Source: Mesostigma viride (Eukaryota > Streptophyta > Mesostigmatophyceae > Mesostigmatales > Mesostigmataceae). Taken from it: DNA of 64,000 nt. This document shows, piece by piece, positions 19,416-34,400 of the stretch (position 1 is the first letter of the stretch; each line of letters opens with the position of its first letter). The notes beneath the pieces were generated by a model, which made no database searches, was not told the DNA's origin, and worked only from the letters and a program-made list of their open reading frames with translations. Location of the stretch: NCBI GenBank assembly GCA_009746045.1, contig RPFO01002092.1, forward strand, positions 31,478 through 95,477, given 5' to 3'. The position numbers and the translations under genes are program-made.

Positions 19416-22400
19416 CATGGATGGCATTTATGTATTTAATGATGAGGATTCAGGCTCCCATGGTGTCTCCATGGCTGGCCTACGTACATGGATGTCAAGG
19501 AATAGTAAATGATGAGGATTCAGGCTCCCATGGTGTCATCATGGCCTGTCTACGTACATGGATGGCATGTATGTAATTAATGATGAGGATTCAGGCTCCC
19601 ATGGTGTCATCATGGCTTGTCTACGTACATGGTTGGCATTTATGTAATTAATGAGGAGGATTCAGGCTCCCATGGTGTCATCATGGCTTGTCTACGTACA
19701 TGGTTGGCATTTATGTAATTAATGATGAGGATTCAGGCTCCCATGGTGTCTCCATGGCTGGCCTACGTACATGGATGTCAAGGAATAGTAAATGAGGAGG
19801 ATTCAGGCTCCCATGGTGTCATCATGGCCCGTGTACGTACATGGATGGCATGTATGTAATTAATGAGGAGGATTCAGGCTCCCATGGTGTCATCATGGCT
19901 GGCCTACGTACATGGATGTCAAAGAAAAAGAAATGATGAGGATTCAGGCTCCCATGGTGTCATCATGGCTGGCCTACGTACATGGATGTCTCATAAAATA
20001 AATGATGAGGATTCAGGCTCCCATGGTGTCATCATGGCTTGTCTACCTACATTGTTGGCATGTATGTAATTAATGATGAGGATTCAGGCTCCCATGGTGT
20101 CTCCATGGCTGGCCTACGTACATGAATGGCATTTATGTAATTAATGATGAGGATTCAGGCTCCCATGGGGTCATCATGGCTTGTCTACGTACATGGTTGG
20201 CATTTATGTAATTAACGAGGAGGATTCAGGCTCCCATGGTGTCTCCATGGCTGGCCTACGTACATGGATGTCAAGGAATAGTAAATGATGAGGATTCAGG
20301 CTCCCATGGTGTCATCATGGCCCGTGTACGTACATGGATGGCATGTATGTAATTAATGATGAGGATTCAGGCTCCCATGGTGTCATCATGGCCCGTCTAC
20401 GTACATGGATGTCAAAGAAAAAAAAATGATGAGGATTCAGGCTCCCATGGTGTCATCATGGCTGGCCTACGTACATGGATGTTTCATAAAAAAAATGATG
20501 AGGATTCAGGCTCCCATGGTGTCATCATGGCCCGTCTACGTACATGGTTGGCATTTATGTAATTAATGAAGAGGATTCAGGCTCCCATGGTGTCATCATG
20601 GCCCGTCTACGTACATGGATGTCAAGGAATAGTAAATGATGAGGATTCAGGCTCCCATGGGGTCATCATGGCTTGTCTACGTACATGGTTGGCATTTATG
20701 TAATTAACGAGGAGGATTCAGGCTCCATTGGTGTCATCATGGCTGGCCTACGTACATGGATGTCAAGGAATAGTAAATGATGAGGATTCAGGCTCCCATG
20801 GTGTCATCATGGCTTGTCTACGTACATGGTTGGCATTTATGTAATTAATGAGGAGGATTCAGGCTCCCATGGTGTCTCCATGGCTGGCCTACGTACATGG
20901 ATGGCATTTATGTATTTAATGATGAGGATTCAGGCTCCCATGGTGTCATCATGGCTTGTCTACCTACATGGTTGGCATTTATGTAACCTGAATCCTCTCA
21001 TTAAGAAAATGAAGAGGATTCAGGCTCCATTGGTGTCATCATGGCTGGCCTACGTACATGGATGTCAAGGAATAGTAAATGATGAGGATTCAGGCTCCCA
21101 TGGTGTCATCATGGCCCGTCTACGTACATGGATGTCAAGGAATAGTAAATGATGAGGATTCAGGCTCCCATGGGGTCATCATGGCTTGTCTACGTACATG
21201 GTTGGCATTTATGTAATTAACGAGGAGGATTCAGGCTCCATTGGTGTCATCATGGCTGGCCTACGTACATGGATGTCAAGGAATAGTAAATGATGAGGAT
21301 TCAGGCTCCCATGGTGTCATCATGGCTTGTCTACGTACATGGTTGGCATTTATGTAATTAATGAGGAGGATTCAGGCTCCCATGGTGTCATCATGGCCCG
21401 TCTACGTACATGGATGGCATTTATGTAATTAATGATGAGGATTCAGGCTCCCATGGGGTCATCATGGCTTGTCTACGTACATGGTTGGCATTTATGTAAT
21501 TAATGAGGAGGATTCAGGCTCCCATGGTGTCTCCATGGCTGGCCTACGTACATGGATGTCAAGGAATAGTAAATGATGAGGATTCAGGCTCCCATGGTGT
21601 CATCATGGCCTGTCTACGTACATGGATGGCATGTATGTAATTAATGATGAGGATTCAGGCTCCCATGGTGTCATCATGGCTTGTCTACGTACATGGATGG
21701 CATGTATGTAATTAATGATGAGGATTCAGGCTCCATTGGTGTCATCATGGCTGGCCTACGTATGTACATGGATGTCAAAGAAAAAAAAAATGATGAGGAT
21801 TCAGGCTCCCATGGTGTCATCATTGCCCGTGTATGTACATGGTTGGCATTTATGTAATTAATGATGAGGATTCAGGCTCCATTGGTGTCATCATTGCCCG
21901 TGTATGTACATGGTTGGCATTTATGTATGTAATTAATGATGAGGATTCAGGCTCCATTGGTGTCATCATGGCTGGCCTACGTATGTACATGGATGTCAAA
22001 GAAAAAAAAATGATGAGGATTCAGGCTCCCATGGTGTCATCATGGCCCGTCTACGTACATGGATGTCAAGGAATAGTAAATGATGAGGATTCAGGCTCCC
22101 ATGGTGTCAGATGTCATGGCCTGTCTACGTACATGGATGGCATGTATGTAATTAATGATGAGAATTCAGGCTCCATTGGTGTCATCATGGCTGGCCTACG
22201 TATGTACATGGATGTCAAAGAAAAAAAAATGATGAGGATTCAGGCTCCCATGGTGTCATCATGGCCCGTCTACGTACATGGATGTCAAGGAATAGTAAAT
22301 GATGAGGATTCAGGCTCCCATGGTGTCATCATGGCCTGTCTACGTACATGGATGGCATGTATGTATTTAATGATGAGGATTCAGGCTCCCATGGTGTCAT

Positions 22401-25400
22401 CATGGCTGGCCTACGTACATGGATGTCTCAGAAAAAAAATGATGAGGATTCAGGCTCCCATGGTGTCATCATGGCTGGCCTACGTACATGGATGTCAAAG
22501 AAAAAAAAATGATGAGGATTCAGGCTCCCGTGGTGTCATTATGGCCCGTCTACGTGTTGTTGGCATGTATGAAATTAATGATGAGGATTCAGGCTCCCAT
22601 AGTGTCATCATGGCTGGCCTACGTACATGGTTGGCATTTATGTAATTAATGATGAGGATTCAGGCTCCCATGGTGTCATCATTGCCCGTGTATGTACATG
22701 GTTGGCATTTATGTAATTAATGATGAGGATTCAGGCTCCATTGGTGTCATCATGGCCCGTCTACGTACATGGACCGTGGCATTTATGTATTTAATGATGA
22801 GGATTCAGGCTCCCATGGGGTCATTGATGATCATGGCATTTATGTATGTAATTAATGATGAGGATTCAGGCTCCATTGGTGTCATCATGGCTGGCCTACG
22901 TACATGGATGTCAAGGAATAGTAAATGATGAGGATTCAGGCTCCCATGGTGTCATCATGGCCCGTCTACGTACATGGATGTCAAGGAATAGTAAATGATG
23001 AGGATTCAGGCTCCCATGGGGTCATCATGGCTTGTCTACGTACATGGTTGGCATTTATGTAATTAACGAGGAGGATTCAGGCTCCATTGGTGTCATCATG
23101 GCTGGCCTACGTACATGGATGTCAAGGAATAGTAAATGATGAGGATTCAGGCTCCCATGGTGTCATCATGGCTTGTCTACGTACATGGTTGGCATTTATG
23201 TAATTAATGAGGAGGATTCAGGCTCCCATGGTGTCATCATGGCCCGTCTACGTACATGGATGGCATTTATGTAATTAATGATGAGGATTCAGGCTCCCAT
23301 GGGGTCATCATGGCTTGTCTACGTACATGGTTGGCATTTATGTAATTAATGAGGAGGATTCAGGCTCCCATGGTGTCTCCATGGCTGGCCTACGTACATG
23401 GATGTCAAGGAATAGTAAATGATGAGGATTCAGGCTCCCATGGTGTCATCATGGCCTGTCTACGTACATGGATGGCATGTATGTAATTAATGATGAGGAT
23501 TCAGGCTCCCATGGTGTCATCATGGCTTGTCTACGTACATGGATGGCATGTATGTAATTAATGATGAGGATTCAGGCTCCATTGGTGTCATCATGGCTGG
23601 CCTACGTATGTACATGGATGTCAAAGAAAAAAAAAATGATGAGGATTCAGGCTCCCATGGTGTCATCATTGCCCGTGTATGTACATGGTTGGCATTTATG
23701 TAATTAATGATGAGGATTCAGGCTCCATTGGTGTCATCATTGCCCGTGTATGTACATGGTTGGCATTTATGTATGTAATTAATGATGAGGATTCAGGCTC
23801 CATTGGTGTCATCATGGCTGGCCTACGTATGTACATGGATGTCAAAGAAAAAAAAATGATGAGGATTCAGGCTCCCATGGTGTCATCATGGCCCGTCTAC
23901 GTACATGGATGTCAAGGAATAGTAAATGATGAGGATTCAGGCTCCCATGGTGTCAGATGTCATGGCCTGTCTACGTACATGGATGGCATGTATGTAATTA
24001 ATGATGAGAATTCAGGCTCCATTGGTGTCATCATGGCTGGCCTACGTATGTACATGGATGTCAAAGAAAAAAAAATGATGAGGATTCAGGCTCCCATGGT
24101 GTCATCATGGCCCGTCTACGTACATGGATGTCAAGGAATAGTAAATGATGAGGATTCAGGCTCCCATGGTGTCATCATGGCCTGTCTACGTACATGGATG
24201 GCATGTATGTATTTAATGATGAGGATTCAGGCTCCCATGGTGTCATCATGGCTGGCCTACGTACATGGATGTCTCAGAAAAAAAATGATGAGGATTCAGG
24301 CTCCCATGGTGTCATCATGGCTGGCCTACGTACATGGATGTCAAAGAAAAAAAAATGATGAGGATTCAGGCTCCCGTGGTGTCATTATGGCCCGTCTACG
24401 TGTTGTTGGCATGTATGAAATTAATGATGAGGATTCAGGCTCCCATAGTGTCATCATGGCTGGCCTACGTACATGGTTGGCATTTATGTAATTAATGATG
24501 AGGATTCAGGCTCCCATGGTGTCATCATTGCCCGTGTATGTACATGGTTGGCATTTATGTAATTAATGATGAGGATTCAGGCTCCATTGGTGTCATCATG
24601 GCCCGTCTACGTACATGGACCGTGGCATTTATGTATTTAATGATGAGGATTCAGGCTCCCATGGGGTCATTGATGATCATGGCATTTATGTATGTAATTA
24701 ATGATGAGGATTCAGGCTCCATTGGTGTCATCATGGCTGGCCTACGTATGTACATGGATGTCAAAGAAAAAAATGATGAGGATTCAGGCTCCCATGGTGT
24801 CATCATGGCCCGTCTACGTACATGGATGTCAAGGAATAGTAAATGATGAGGATTCAGGCTCCCATGGTGTCATCATGGCCTGTCTACGTACATGGATGGC
24901 ATGTATGTATTAATGATGAGGATTCAGGCTCCCATGGTGTCATCATGGCTGGCCTACGTACATGGATGTCAGAAAAAAAATGATGAGGATTCAGGCTCCC
25001 ATGGTGTCATCATGGCTGGCCTACGTACATGGATGTCAAGAAAAAATGATGAGGATTCAGGCTCCCATGGTGTCATCATGGCCCGTCTACGTTTGTTGGC
25101 ATGTATGTAATTAATGATGAGGATTCAGGCTCCCATGGTGTCATCATGGCGTCTACGTACATGGATGGCATTTATGTAATTAATGATGAGGATTCAGGCT
25201 CCCATGGTGTCATCATGGCTTGTCTACGTACATGGTTGGCATTTATGTAATTAATGATGAGGATTCAGGCTCCCATGGTGTCATCATGGCTGGCTACGTA
25301 CATGGATGTCAAGGAATAGTAAATGATGAGGATTCAGGCTCCCATGGTGTCATCATGGCCCGTCTACGTACATGGATGGCATTTATGTAATTAATGATGA

Positions 25401-28400
25401 GGATTCAGGCTCCCATGGGTCATCATGGCTTGTCTACGTACATGGTTGGCATTTATGTAATTAATGAGGAGGATTCAGGCTCCCATGGTGTCTCCATGGC
25501 TGGCCTACGTACATGGATGTCAAGGAATAGTAAATGATGAGGATTCAGGCTCCCATGGTGTCATCATGGCTGTCTACGTACATGGATGGCATGTATGTAA
25601 TTAATGATGAGGATTCAGGCTCCCATGGTGTCATCATGGCTGTCTACGTACATGGTTGGCATTTATGTAATTAATGATGAGGATTCAGGCTCCCATGGTG
25701 TCATCATGGCTTGTCTACGTACATGGTTGGCATTTATGTAATTAATGATGAGGATTCAGGCTCCCATGGTGTCATCATGGCTGGCCTACGTACATGGATG
25801 TCAAGGAATAGTAAATGAGGAGGATTCAGGCTCCCATGGTGTCATCATGGCCCGTGTACGTACATGGATGGCATGTATGTAATTAATGAGGAGGATTCAG
25901 GCTCCCATGGTGTCATCATGGCTGGCCTACGTACATGGATGTCAAAGAAAAGAAATGATGAGGATTCAGGCTCCCATGGTGTCATCATGGCTGGCCTACG
26001 TACATGGATGTCAAAAATAAATGATGAGGATTCAGGCTCCCATGGTGTCATCATGGCTGTCTACGTACATGTTGGCATGTATGTAATTAATGATGAGGAT
26101 TCAGGCTCCCATGGTGTCATCATGGCTGGCCTACGTACATGATGGCATTTATGTAATTAATGATGAGGATTCAGGCTCCCATGGTGTCATCATGGCCCGT
26201 CTACGTACATGGATGGCATTTATGTAATTAATGATGAGGATTCAGGCTCCCATGGTGTCATCATGGCTTGTCTACGTACATGGTTGGCATTTATGTAATT
26301 AATGAGGAGGATTCAGGCTCCCATGGTGTCATCATGGCCCGTCTACGTACATGGATGGCATTTATGTAATTAATGATGAGGATTCAGGCTCCCATGGGGT
26401 CATCATGGCTTGTCTACGTACATGGTTGGCATTTATGTAATTAATGAGGAGGATTCAGGCTCCCATGGTGTCTCCATGGCTGGCCTACGTACATGGATGT
26501 CAAGGAATAGTAAATGATGAGGATTCAGGCTCCCATGGTGTCATCATGGCTTGTCTACGTACATGGTTGGCATTTATGTAATGAATATTAAGAAAATGAG
26601 AGGATTCAGGCTCCATGGTGTCATCATGGCTGGCCTACGTACATGGATGTCAAGGAATAGTAAATGATGAGGATTCAGGCTCCCATGGTGTCATCATGGC
26701 CCGTCTACGTACATGGATGTCAAGGAATAGTAAATGATGAGGATTCAGGCTCCCATGGTGTCATCATGGCTGTCTACGTACATGGTTGGCATTTATGTAA
26801 TTAATGAGGAGGATTCAGGCTCCCATGGTGTCATCATGGCTGGCCTACGTACATGGATGTCAAGGAATAGTAAATGATGAGGATTCAGGCTCCCATGGTG
26901 TCATCATGGCTGTCTACGTACATGGTTGGCATTTATGTAATTAATGAGGAGGATTCAGGCTCCCATGGTGTCATCATGGCTGGCCTACGTACATGGATGT
27001 CAAAATAGTAAATGATGAGGATTCAGGCTCCCATGGTGTCATCATGGCTGTCTACGTACATGGATGGCATGTATGTAATTAATGATGAGGATTCAGGCTC
27101 CCATGGTGTCATCATGGCTGTCTACGTACATGGTTGGCATTTATGTAATTAATGATGAGGATTCAGGCTCCCATGGTGTCATCATGGCTTGTCTACGTAC
27201 ATGGTTGGCATTTATGTAATTAATGATGAGGATTCAGGCTCCCATGGTGTCTCATGGCTGGCCTACGTACATGGATGTCAAGGAATAGTAAATGATAGGA
27301 TTCAGGCTCCCATGGTGTCATCATGGCCCGTCTACGTACATGGATGGCATTTATGTAATTAATGATGAGGATTCAGGCTCCCATGGGGTCATCATGGCTT
27401 GTCTACGTACATGGTTGGCATTTATGTAATTAATGAGGAGGATTCAGGCTCCCATGGTGTCTCCATGGCTGGCCTACGTACATGGATGTCAAGGAATAGT
27501 AAATGATGAGGATTCAGGCTCCCATGGTGTCATCATGGCCTGTCTACGTACATGGATGGCATGTATGTAATTAATGATGAGGATTCAGGCTCCCATGGTG
27601 TCATCATGGCTTGTCTACGTACATGGTTGGCATTTATGTAATTAATGAGGAGGATTCAGGCTCCCATGGTGTCATCATGGCTTGTCTACGTACATGGTTG
27701 GCATTTATGTAATTAATGATGAGGATTCAGGCTCCCATGGTGTCTCATGGCTGGCCTACGTACATGGATGTCAAGGAATAGTAAATGATGAGGATTCAGG
27801 CTCCCATGGTGTCATCATGGCCCGTGTACGTACATGGATGGCATGTATGTAATTAATGATGAGGATTCAGGCTCCCATGGTGTCATCATGGCTGGCCTAC
27901 GTACATGGATGTCAAAGAAAAAAAATGATGAGGATTCAGGCTCCCATGGTGTCATCATGGCTGGCCTACGTACATGGATGTCTCATAAAATAAATGATGA
28001 GGATTCAGGCTCCCATGGTGTCATCATGGCTTGTCTACCTACATTGTTGGCATGTATGTAATTAATGATGAGGATTCAGGCTCCCATGGTGTCTCATGGC
28101 TGGCCTACGTACATGATGGCATTTATGTAATTAATGATGAGGATTCAGGCTCCCATGGTGTCATCATGGCCCGTCTACGTACATGGATGGCATTTATGTA
28201 ATTAATGATGAGGATTCAGGCTCCCATGGTGTCATCATGGCTTGTCTACGTACATGGTTGGCATTTATGTAATTAATGAGGAGGATTCAGGCTCCCATGG
28301 TGTCATCATGGCCCGTCTACTTACATGGATGGCATTTATGTAATTAATGATGAGGATTCAGGCTCCCATGGGTCATCATGGCTTGTCTACGTACATGGTT

Positions 28401-31400
28401 GGCATTTATGTAATTAATGAGGAGGATTCAGGCTCCCATGGTGTCTCCATGGCTGGCCTACGTACATGGATGTCAAGGAATAGTAAATGATGAGGATTCA
28501 GGCTCCCATGGTGTCATCATGGCCCGTCTACGTACATGGATGGCATTTATGTAATTAATGATGAGGATTCAGGCTCCCATGGGTCATCATGGCTTGTCTA
28601 CGTACATGGTTGGCATTTATGTAATTAATGAGGAGGATTCAGGCTCCCATGGTGTCTCCATGGCTGGCCTACGTACATGGATGTCAAGGAATAGTAAATG
28701 ATGAGGATTCAGGCTCCCATGGTGTCATCATGGCCTGTCTACGTACATGGATGGCATGTATGTAATTAATGATGAGGATTCAGGCTCCCATGGGTCATCA
28801 TGGCTGTCTACGTACATGGATGGCATGTATGTAATTAATGATGAGGATTCAGGCTCCATTGGTGTCATCATGGCTGGCCTACGTATGTACATGGATGTCA
28901 AAGAAAAAAAAAATGATGAGGATTCAGGCTCCCATGGTGTCATCATTGCCCGTGTATGTACATGGTTGCATTTATGTAATTAATGATGAGGATTCAGGCT
29001 CCATTGGTGTCATCATTGCCCGTGTATGTACATGGTTGGCATTTATGTATGTAATTAATGATGAGGATTCAGGCTCCATTGGTGTCATCATGGCTGGCCT
29101 ACGTATGTACATGGATGTCAAAGAAAAAAAATGATGAGGATTCAGGCTCCCATGGTGTCATCATGGCCCGTCTACGTACATGGATGTCAAGGAATAGTAA
29201 ATGATGAGGATTCAGGCTCCCATGGTGTCAGATGTCATGGCCTGTCTACGTACATGGATGGCATGTATGTAATTAATGATGAGAATTCAGGCTCCATTGG
29301 TGTCATCATGGCTGGCCTACGTATGTACATGGATGTCAAAGAAAAAAATGATGAGGATTCAGGCTCCCATGGTGTCATCATGGCCCGTCTACGTACATGG
29401 ATGGCATTATTAAAATGATGAGGATTCAGGCTCCCATGGTGTCATCATGGCCGTCTACGTACATGGATGGCATGTATGTAATTAATGATGAGGATTCAGG
29501 CTCCCATGGTGTCATCATGGCTGGCCTACGTACATGGATGTCAGAAAAAAAATGATGAGGATTCAGGCTCCCATGGTGTCATCATGGCTGGCCTACGTAC
29601 ATGGATGTCATTAAAAAAAAATGATGAGGATTCAGGCTCCCGTGGTGTCATTATGGCCCGTCTACGTGTTGTTGGCATGTATGAAATTAATGATGAGGAT
29701 TCAGGCTCCCATGGTGTCATCATGGCTGGCCTACGTACATGGTTGGCATTTATGTAATTAATGATGAGGATTCAGGCTCCCATGGTGTCATCATGGCCCG
29801 TGTACGTACATGGTTGGCATTTATGTAATTAATGATGAGGATTCAGGCTCCATGGTGTCATCATGGCCCGTCTACGTACATGGTTGGCATTTATGTATTT
29901 AATGATGAGGATTCAGGCTCCCATGGGTCATCATGGCTGGCCACGTACATGGATGTAAGAATATAAATGATGAGGATTCAGGCTCCCATGGTGTCATCAT
30001 GGCTGTCTACGTACATGGATGGCATGTATAAAATGATGAGGATTCAGGCTCCCATGGTGTCATCATGGCCCGTCTACGTACATGGATGCATGTATGTAAT
30101 TAATGAGGAGGATTCAGGCTCCCATGGTGTCATCATGGCTGCCTACGTAGTACATGGATGTCAAGAAAAATGATGAGGATTCAGGCTCCCATGGTGTCAT
30201 CATTGGCCTGTACGTACATGGTTGGCATTTATGTAATTAATGATGAGGATTCAGGCTCCATTGGTGTCATCATTGGCCCGTATGTACATGGTGTCAATAA
30301 TGTAATATGATGAGGATTCAGGCTCCCATGGTGTCATCATGGCTGGCTACGTAATGTACATGGCATGTCAAGTAATTAATGATGAGGATTCAGGCTCCCA
30401 TGGTGTCATCATGGCCCGTCTACGTACATGGATGGCAATGTAATAGTAATGATGAGGATTCAGGCTCCCATGGTGTCATCATGGCCTGTCTACGTACATG
30501 GATGGCATGTATGTAATTAATGATGAGATTCAGGCTCCCATGGTGTCATCATGGCTGGCCTACGTATGTACATGGATGTCAAGAAAAAAATGATGAGGAT
30601 TCAGGCTCCCATGGTGTCATCATGGCCCGTCTACGTACACATGGATGTCAAGGAATAGTAAATGATGAGGATTCAGGCTCCCATGGTGTCATCATGGCTG
30701 TCTACGTACATGGATGGCATGTATGTATTTAATGATGAGGATTCAGGCTCCCATGGTGTCATCATGGCTGGCCTACGTACATGGATGTCAGAAAAAAAAT
30801 GATGAGGATTCAGGCTCCCATGGTGTCATCATGGCTGCCTACGTACATGGATGTCAAAGAAAAAAATGATGAGGATTCAGGCTCCCGTGGTGTCATTATG
30901 GCCCGTCTACGTGTTGTTGGCATGTATGAATTAATGATGAGGATTCAGGCTCCCATGGTGTCATCATGGCTGGCCTACGTACATGGTTGGCATTTATGTA
31001 ATTAATGATGAGGATTCAGGCTCCCATGGTGTCATCATTGGCCCGTGTATGTACATGGTTGGCATTTATGTAATTAATGATGAGGATTCAGGCTCCATTG
31101 GTGTCATCATGGCCCGTCTACGTACATGGGGTCATTTATGTATTTAATGATGAGGATTCAGGCTCCCATGGGGTCATTGATGATCATGGCATTTATGTAT
31201 GTAATTAATGATGAGGATTCAGGCTCCATTGGTGTCATCATGGCTGGCCTACGTATGTACATGGATGTCAAAGAAAAAAAATGATGAGGATTCAGGCTCC
31301 CATGGTGTCATCATGGCCCGTCTACGTACATGGATGTCAAGGAATAGTAAATGAGGAGGATTCAGGCTCCCATGGTGTCATCATGGCCCGTGTACGTACA

Positions 31401-34400
31401 TGGATGGCATGTATGTAATTAATGAGGAGGATTCAGGCTCCCATGGTGTCATCATGGCTGGCCTACGTACATGGATGTCAAAGAAAAAGAAATGATGAGG
31501 ATTCAGGCTCCCATGGTGTCATCATGGCTGGCCTACGTACATGGATGTCTCATAAAATAAATGATGAGGATTCAGGCTCCCATGGTGTCATCATGGCTTG
31601 TCTACCTACATTGTTGGCATGTATGTAATTAATGATGAGGATTCAGGCTCCCATGGTGTCTCCATGGCTGGCCTACGTACATGAATGGCATTTATGTAAT
31701 TAATGATGAGGATTCAGGCTCCCATGGTGTCATCATGGCCCGTCTACGTACATGGATGGCATTTATGTAATTAATGATGAGGATTCAGGCTCCCATGGTG
31801 TCATCATGGCTTGTCTACGTACATGGTTGGCATTTATGTAATTAATGAGGAGGATTCAGGCTCCCATGGTGTCATCATGGCCCGTCTACTTACATGGATG
31901 GCATTTATGTAATTAATGATGAGGATTCAGGCTCCCATGGGGTCATCATGGCTTGTCTACGTACATGGTTGGCATTTATGTAATTAATGAGGAGGATTCA
32001 GGCTCCCATGGTGTCTCCATGGCTGGCCTACGTACATGGATGTCAAGGAATAGTAAATGATGAGGATTCAGGCTCCCATGGTGTCATCATGGCTTGTCTA
32101 CCTACATGGTTGGCATTTATGTCACCTGAATCCTCTCATTAAGAAAATGAAGAGGATTCAGGCTCCATTGGTGTCATCATGGCTGGCCTACGTACATGGA
32201 TGTCAAGGAATAGTAAATGATGAGGATTCAGGCTCCCATGGTGTCATCATGGCCCGTCTACGTACATGGATGTCAAGGAATAGTAAATGATGAGGATTCA
32301 GGCTCCCATGGGGTCATCATGGCTTGTCTACGTACATGGTTGGCATTTATGTAATTAACGAGGAGGATTCAGGCTCCATGGTGTCATCATGGCTGCCTAC
32401 GTACATGGATGTCAAGGAATAGTAAATGATGAGGATTCAGGCTCCCATGGTGTCATCATGGCTTGTCTACGTACATGGTTGGCATTTATGTAATTAATGA
32501 GGAGGATTCAGGCTCCATGGTGTCATCATGGCTGGCCTACGTACATGGATGTCAAGGAATAGTAAATGATGAGGATTCAGGCTCCCATGGTGTCATCATG
32601 GCCTGTCTACGTACATGGATGGCATGTATGTAATTAATGATGAGGATTCAGGCTCCCATGGTGTCATCATGGCTTGTCTACGTACATGGTTGGCATTTAT
32701 GTAATTAATGAGGAGGATTCAGGCTCCCATGGTGTCATCATGGCTTGTCTACGTACATGGTTGGCATTTATGTAATTAATGATGAGGATTCAGGCTCCCA
32801 TGGTGTCTCCATGGCTGGCCTACGTACATGGATGTCAAGGAATAGTAAATGATAAGGATTCAGGCTCCCATGGTGTCATCATGGCCCGTCTACGTACATG
32901 GATGGCATTTATGTAATTAATGATGAGGATTCAGGCTCCCATGGGGTCATCATGGCTTGTCTACGTACATGGTTGGCATTTATGTAATTAATGAGGAGGA
33001 TTCAGGCTCCCATGGTGTCTCCATGGCTGGCCTACGTACATGGATGTCAAGGAATAGTAAATGATGAGGATTCAGGCTCCCATGGTGTCATCATGGCCTG
33101 TCTACGTACATGGATGGCATGTATGTAATTAATGATGAGGATTCAGGCTCCCATGGTGTCATCATGGCTTGTCTACGTACATGGTTGGCATTTATGTAAT
33201 TAATGAGGAGGATTCAGGCTCCCATGGTGTCATCATGGCTTGTCTACGTACATGGTTGGCATTTATGTAATTAATGATGAGGATTCAGGCTCCCATGGTG
33301 TCTCCATGGCTGGCCTACGTACATGGATGTCAAGGAATAGTAAATGATGAGGATTCAGGCTCCCATGGTGTCATCATGGCCCGTGTACGTACATGGATGG
33401 CATGTATGTAATTAATGAGGAGGATTCAGGCTCCCATGGTGTCATCATGGCTGGCCTACGTACATGGATGTCAAAGAAAAAGAAATGATGAGGATTCAGG
33501 CTCCCATGGTGTCATCATGGCTGGCCTACGTACATGGATGTCTCATAAAATAAATGATGAGGATTCAGGCTCCCATGGTGTCATCATGGCTTGTCTACGT
33601 ACATTGTTGGCATGTATGTAATTAATGATGAGGATTCAGGCTCCCATGGTGTCTCCATGGCTGGCCTACGTACATGAATGGCATTTATGTAATTAATGAT
33701 GAGGATTCAGGCTCCCATGGTGTCATCATGGCCCGTCTACGTACATGGATGGCATTTATGTAATTAATGATGAGGATTCAGGCTCCCATGGTGTCATCAT
33801 GGCTTGTCTACGTACATGGTTGGCATTTATGTAATTAATGAGGAGGATTCAGGCTCCCATGGTGTCATCATGGCCCGTCTACTTACATGGATGGCATTTA
33901 TGTAATTAATGATGAGGATTCAGGCTCCCATGGGGTCATCATGGCTTGTCTACGTACATGGTTGGCATTTATGTAATTAATGAGGAGGATTCAGGCTCCC
34001 ATGGTGTCTCCATGGCTGGCCTACGTACATGGATGTCAAGGAATAGTAAATGATGAGGATTCAGGCTCCCATGGTGTCATCATGGCCCGTCTACGTACAT
34101 GGATGGCATTTATGTAATTAATGATGAGGATTCAGGCTCCCATGGGGTCATCATGGCTTGTCTACGTACATGGTTGGCATTTATGTAATTAATGAGGAGG
34201 ATTCAGGCTCCCATGGTGTCTCCATGGCTGGCCTACGTACATGGATGTCAAGGAATAGTAAATGATGAGGATTCAGGCTCCCATGGTGTCATCATGGCCT
34301 GTCTACGTACATGGATGGCATGTATGTAATTAATGATGAGGATTCAGGCTCCCATGGGGTCATCATGGCTTGTCTACGTACATGGATGGCATGTATGTAA

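Noticed and set aside
21833-24491. 270-codon repetitive proteins within the satellite
   Set aside because: The frames arise because 26 monomers happen to lack stops. Monomer lengths of 70-72 bases shift the frame from unit to unit, and the frames duplicate with the higher-order repeat.
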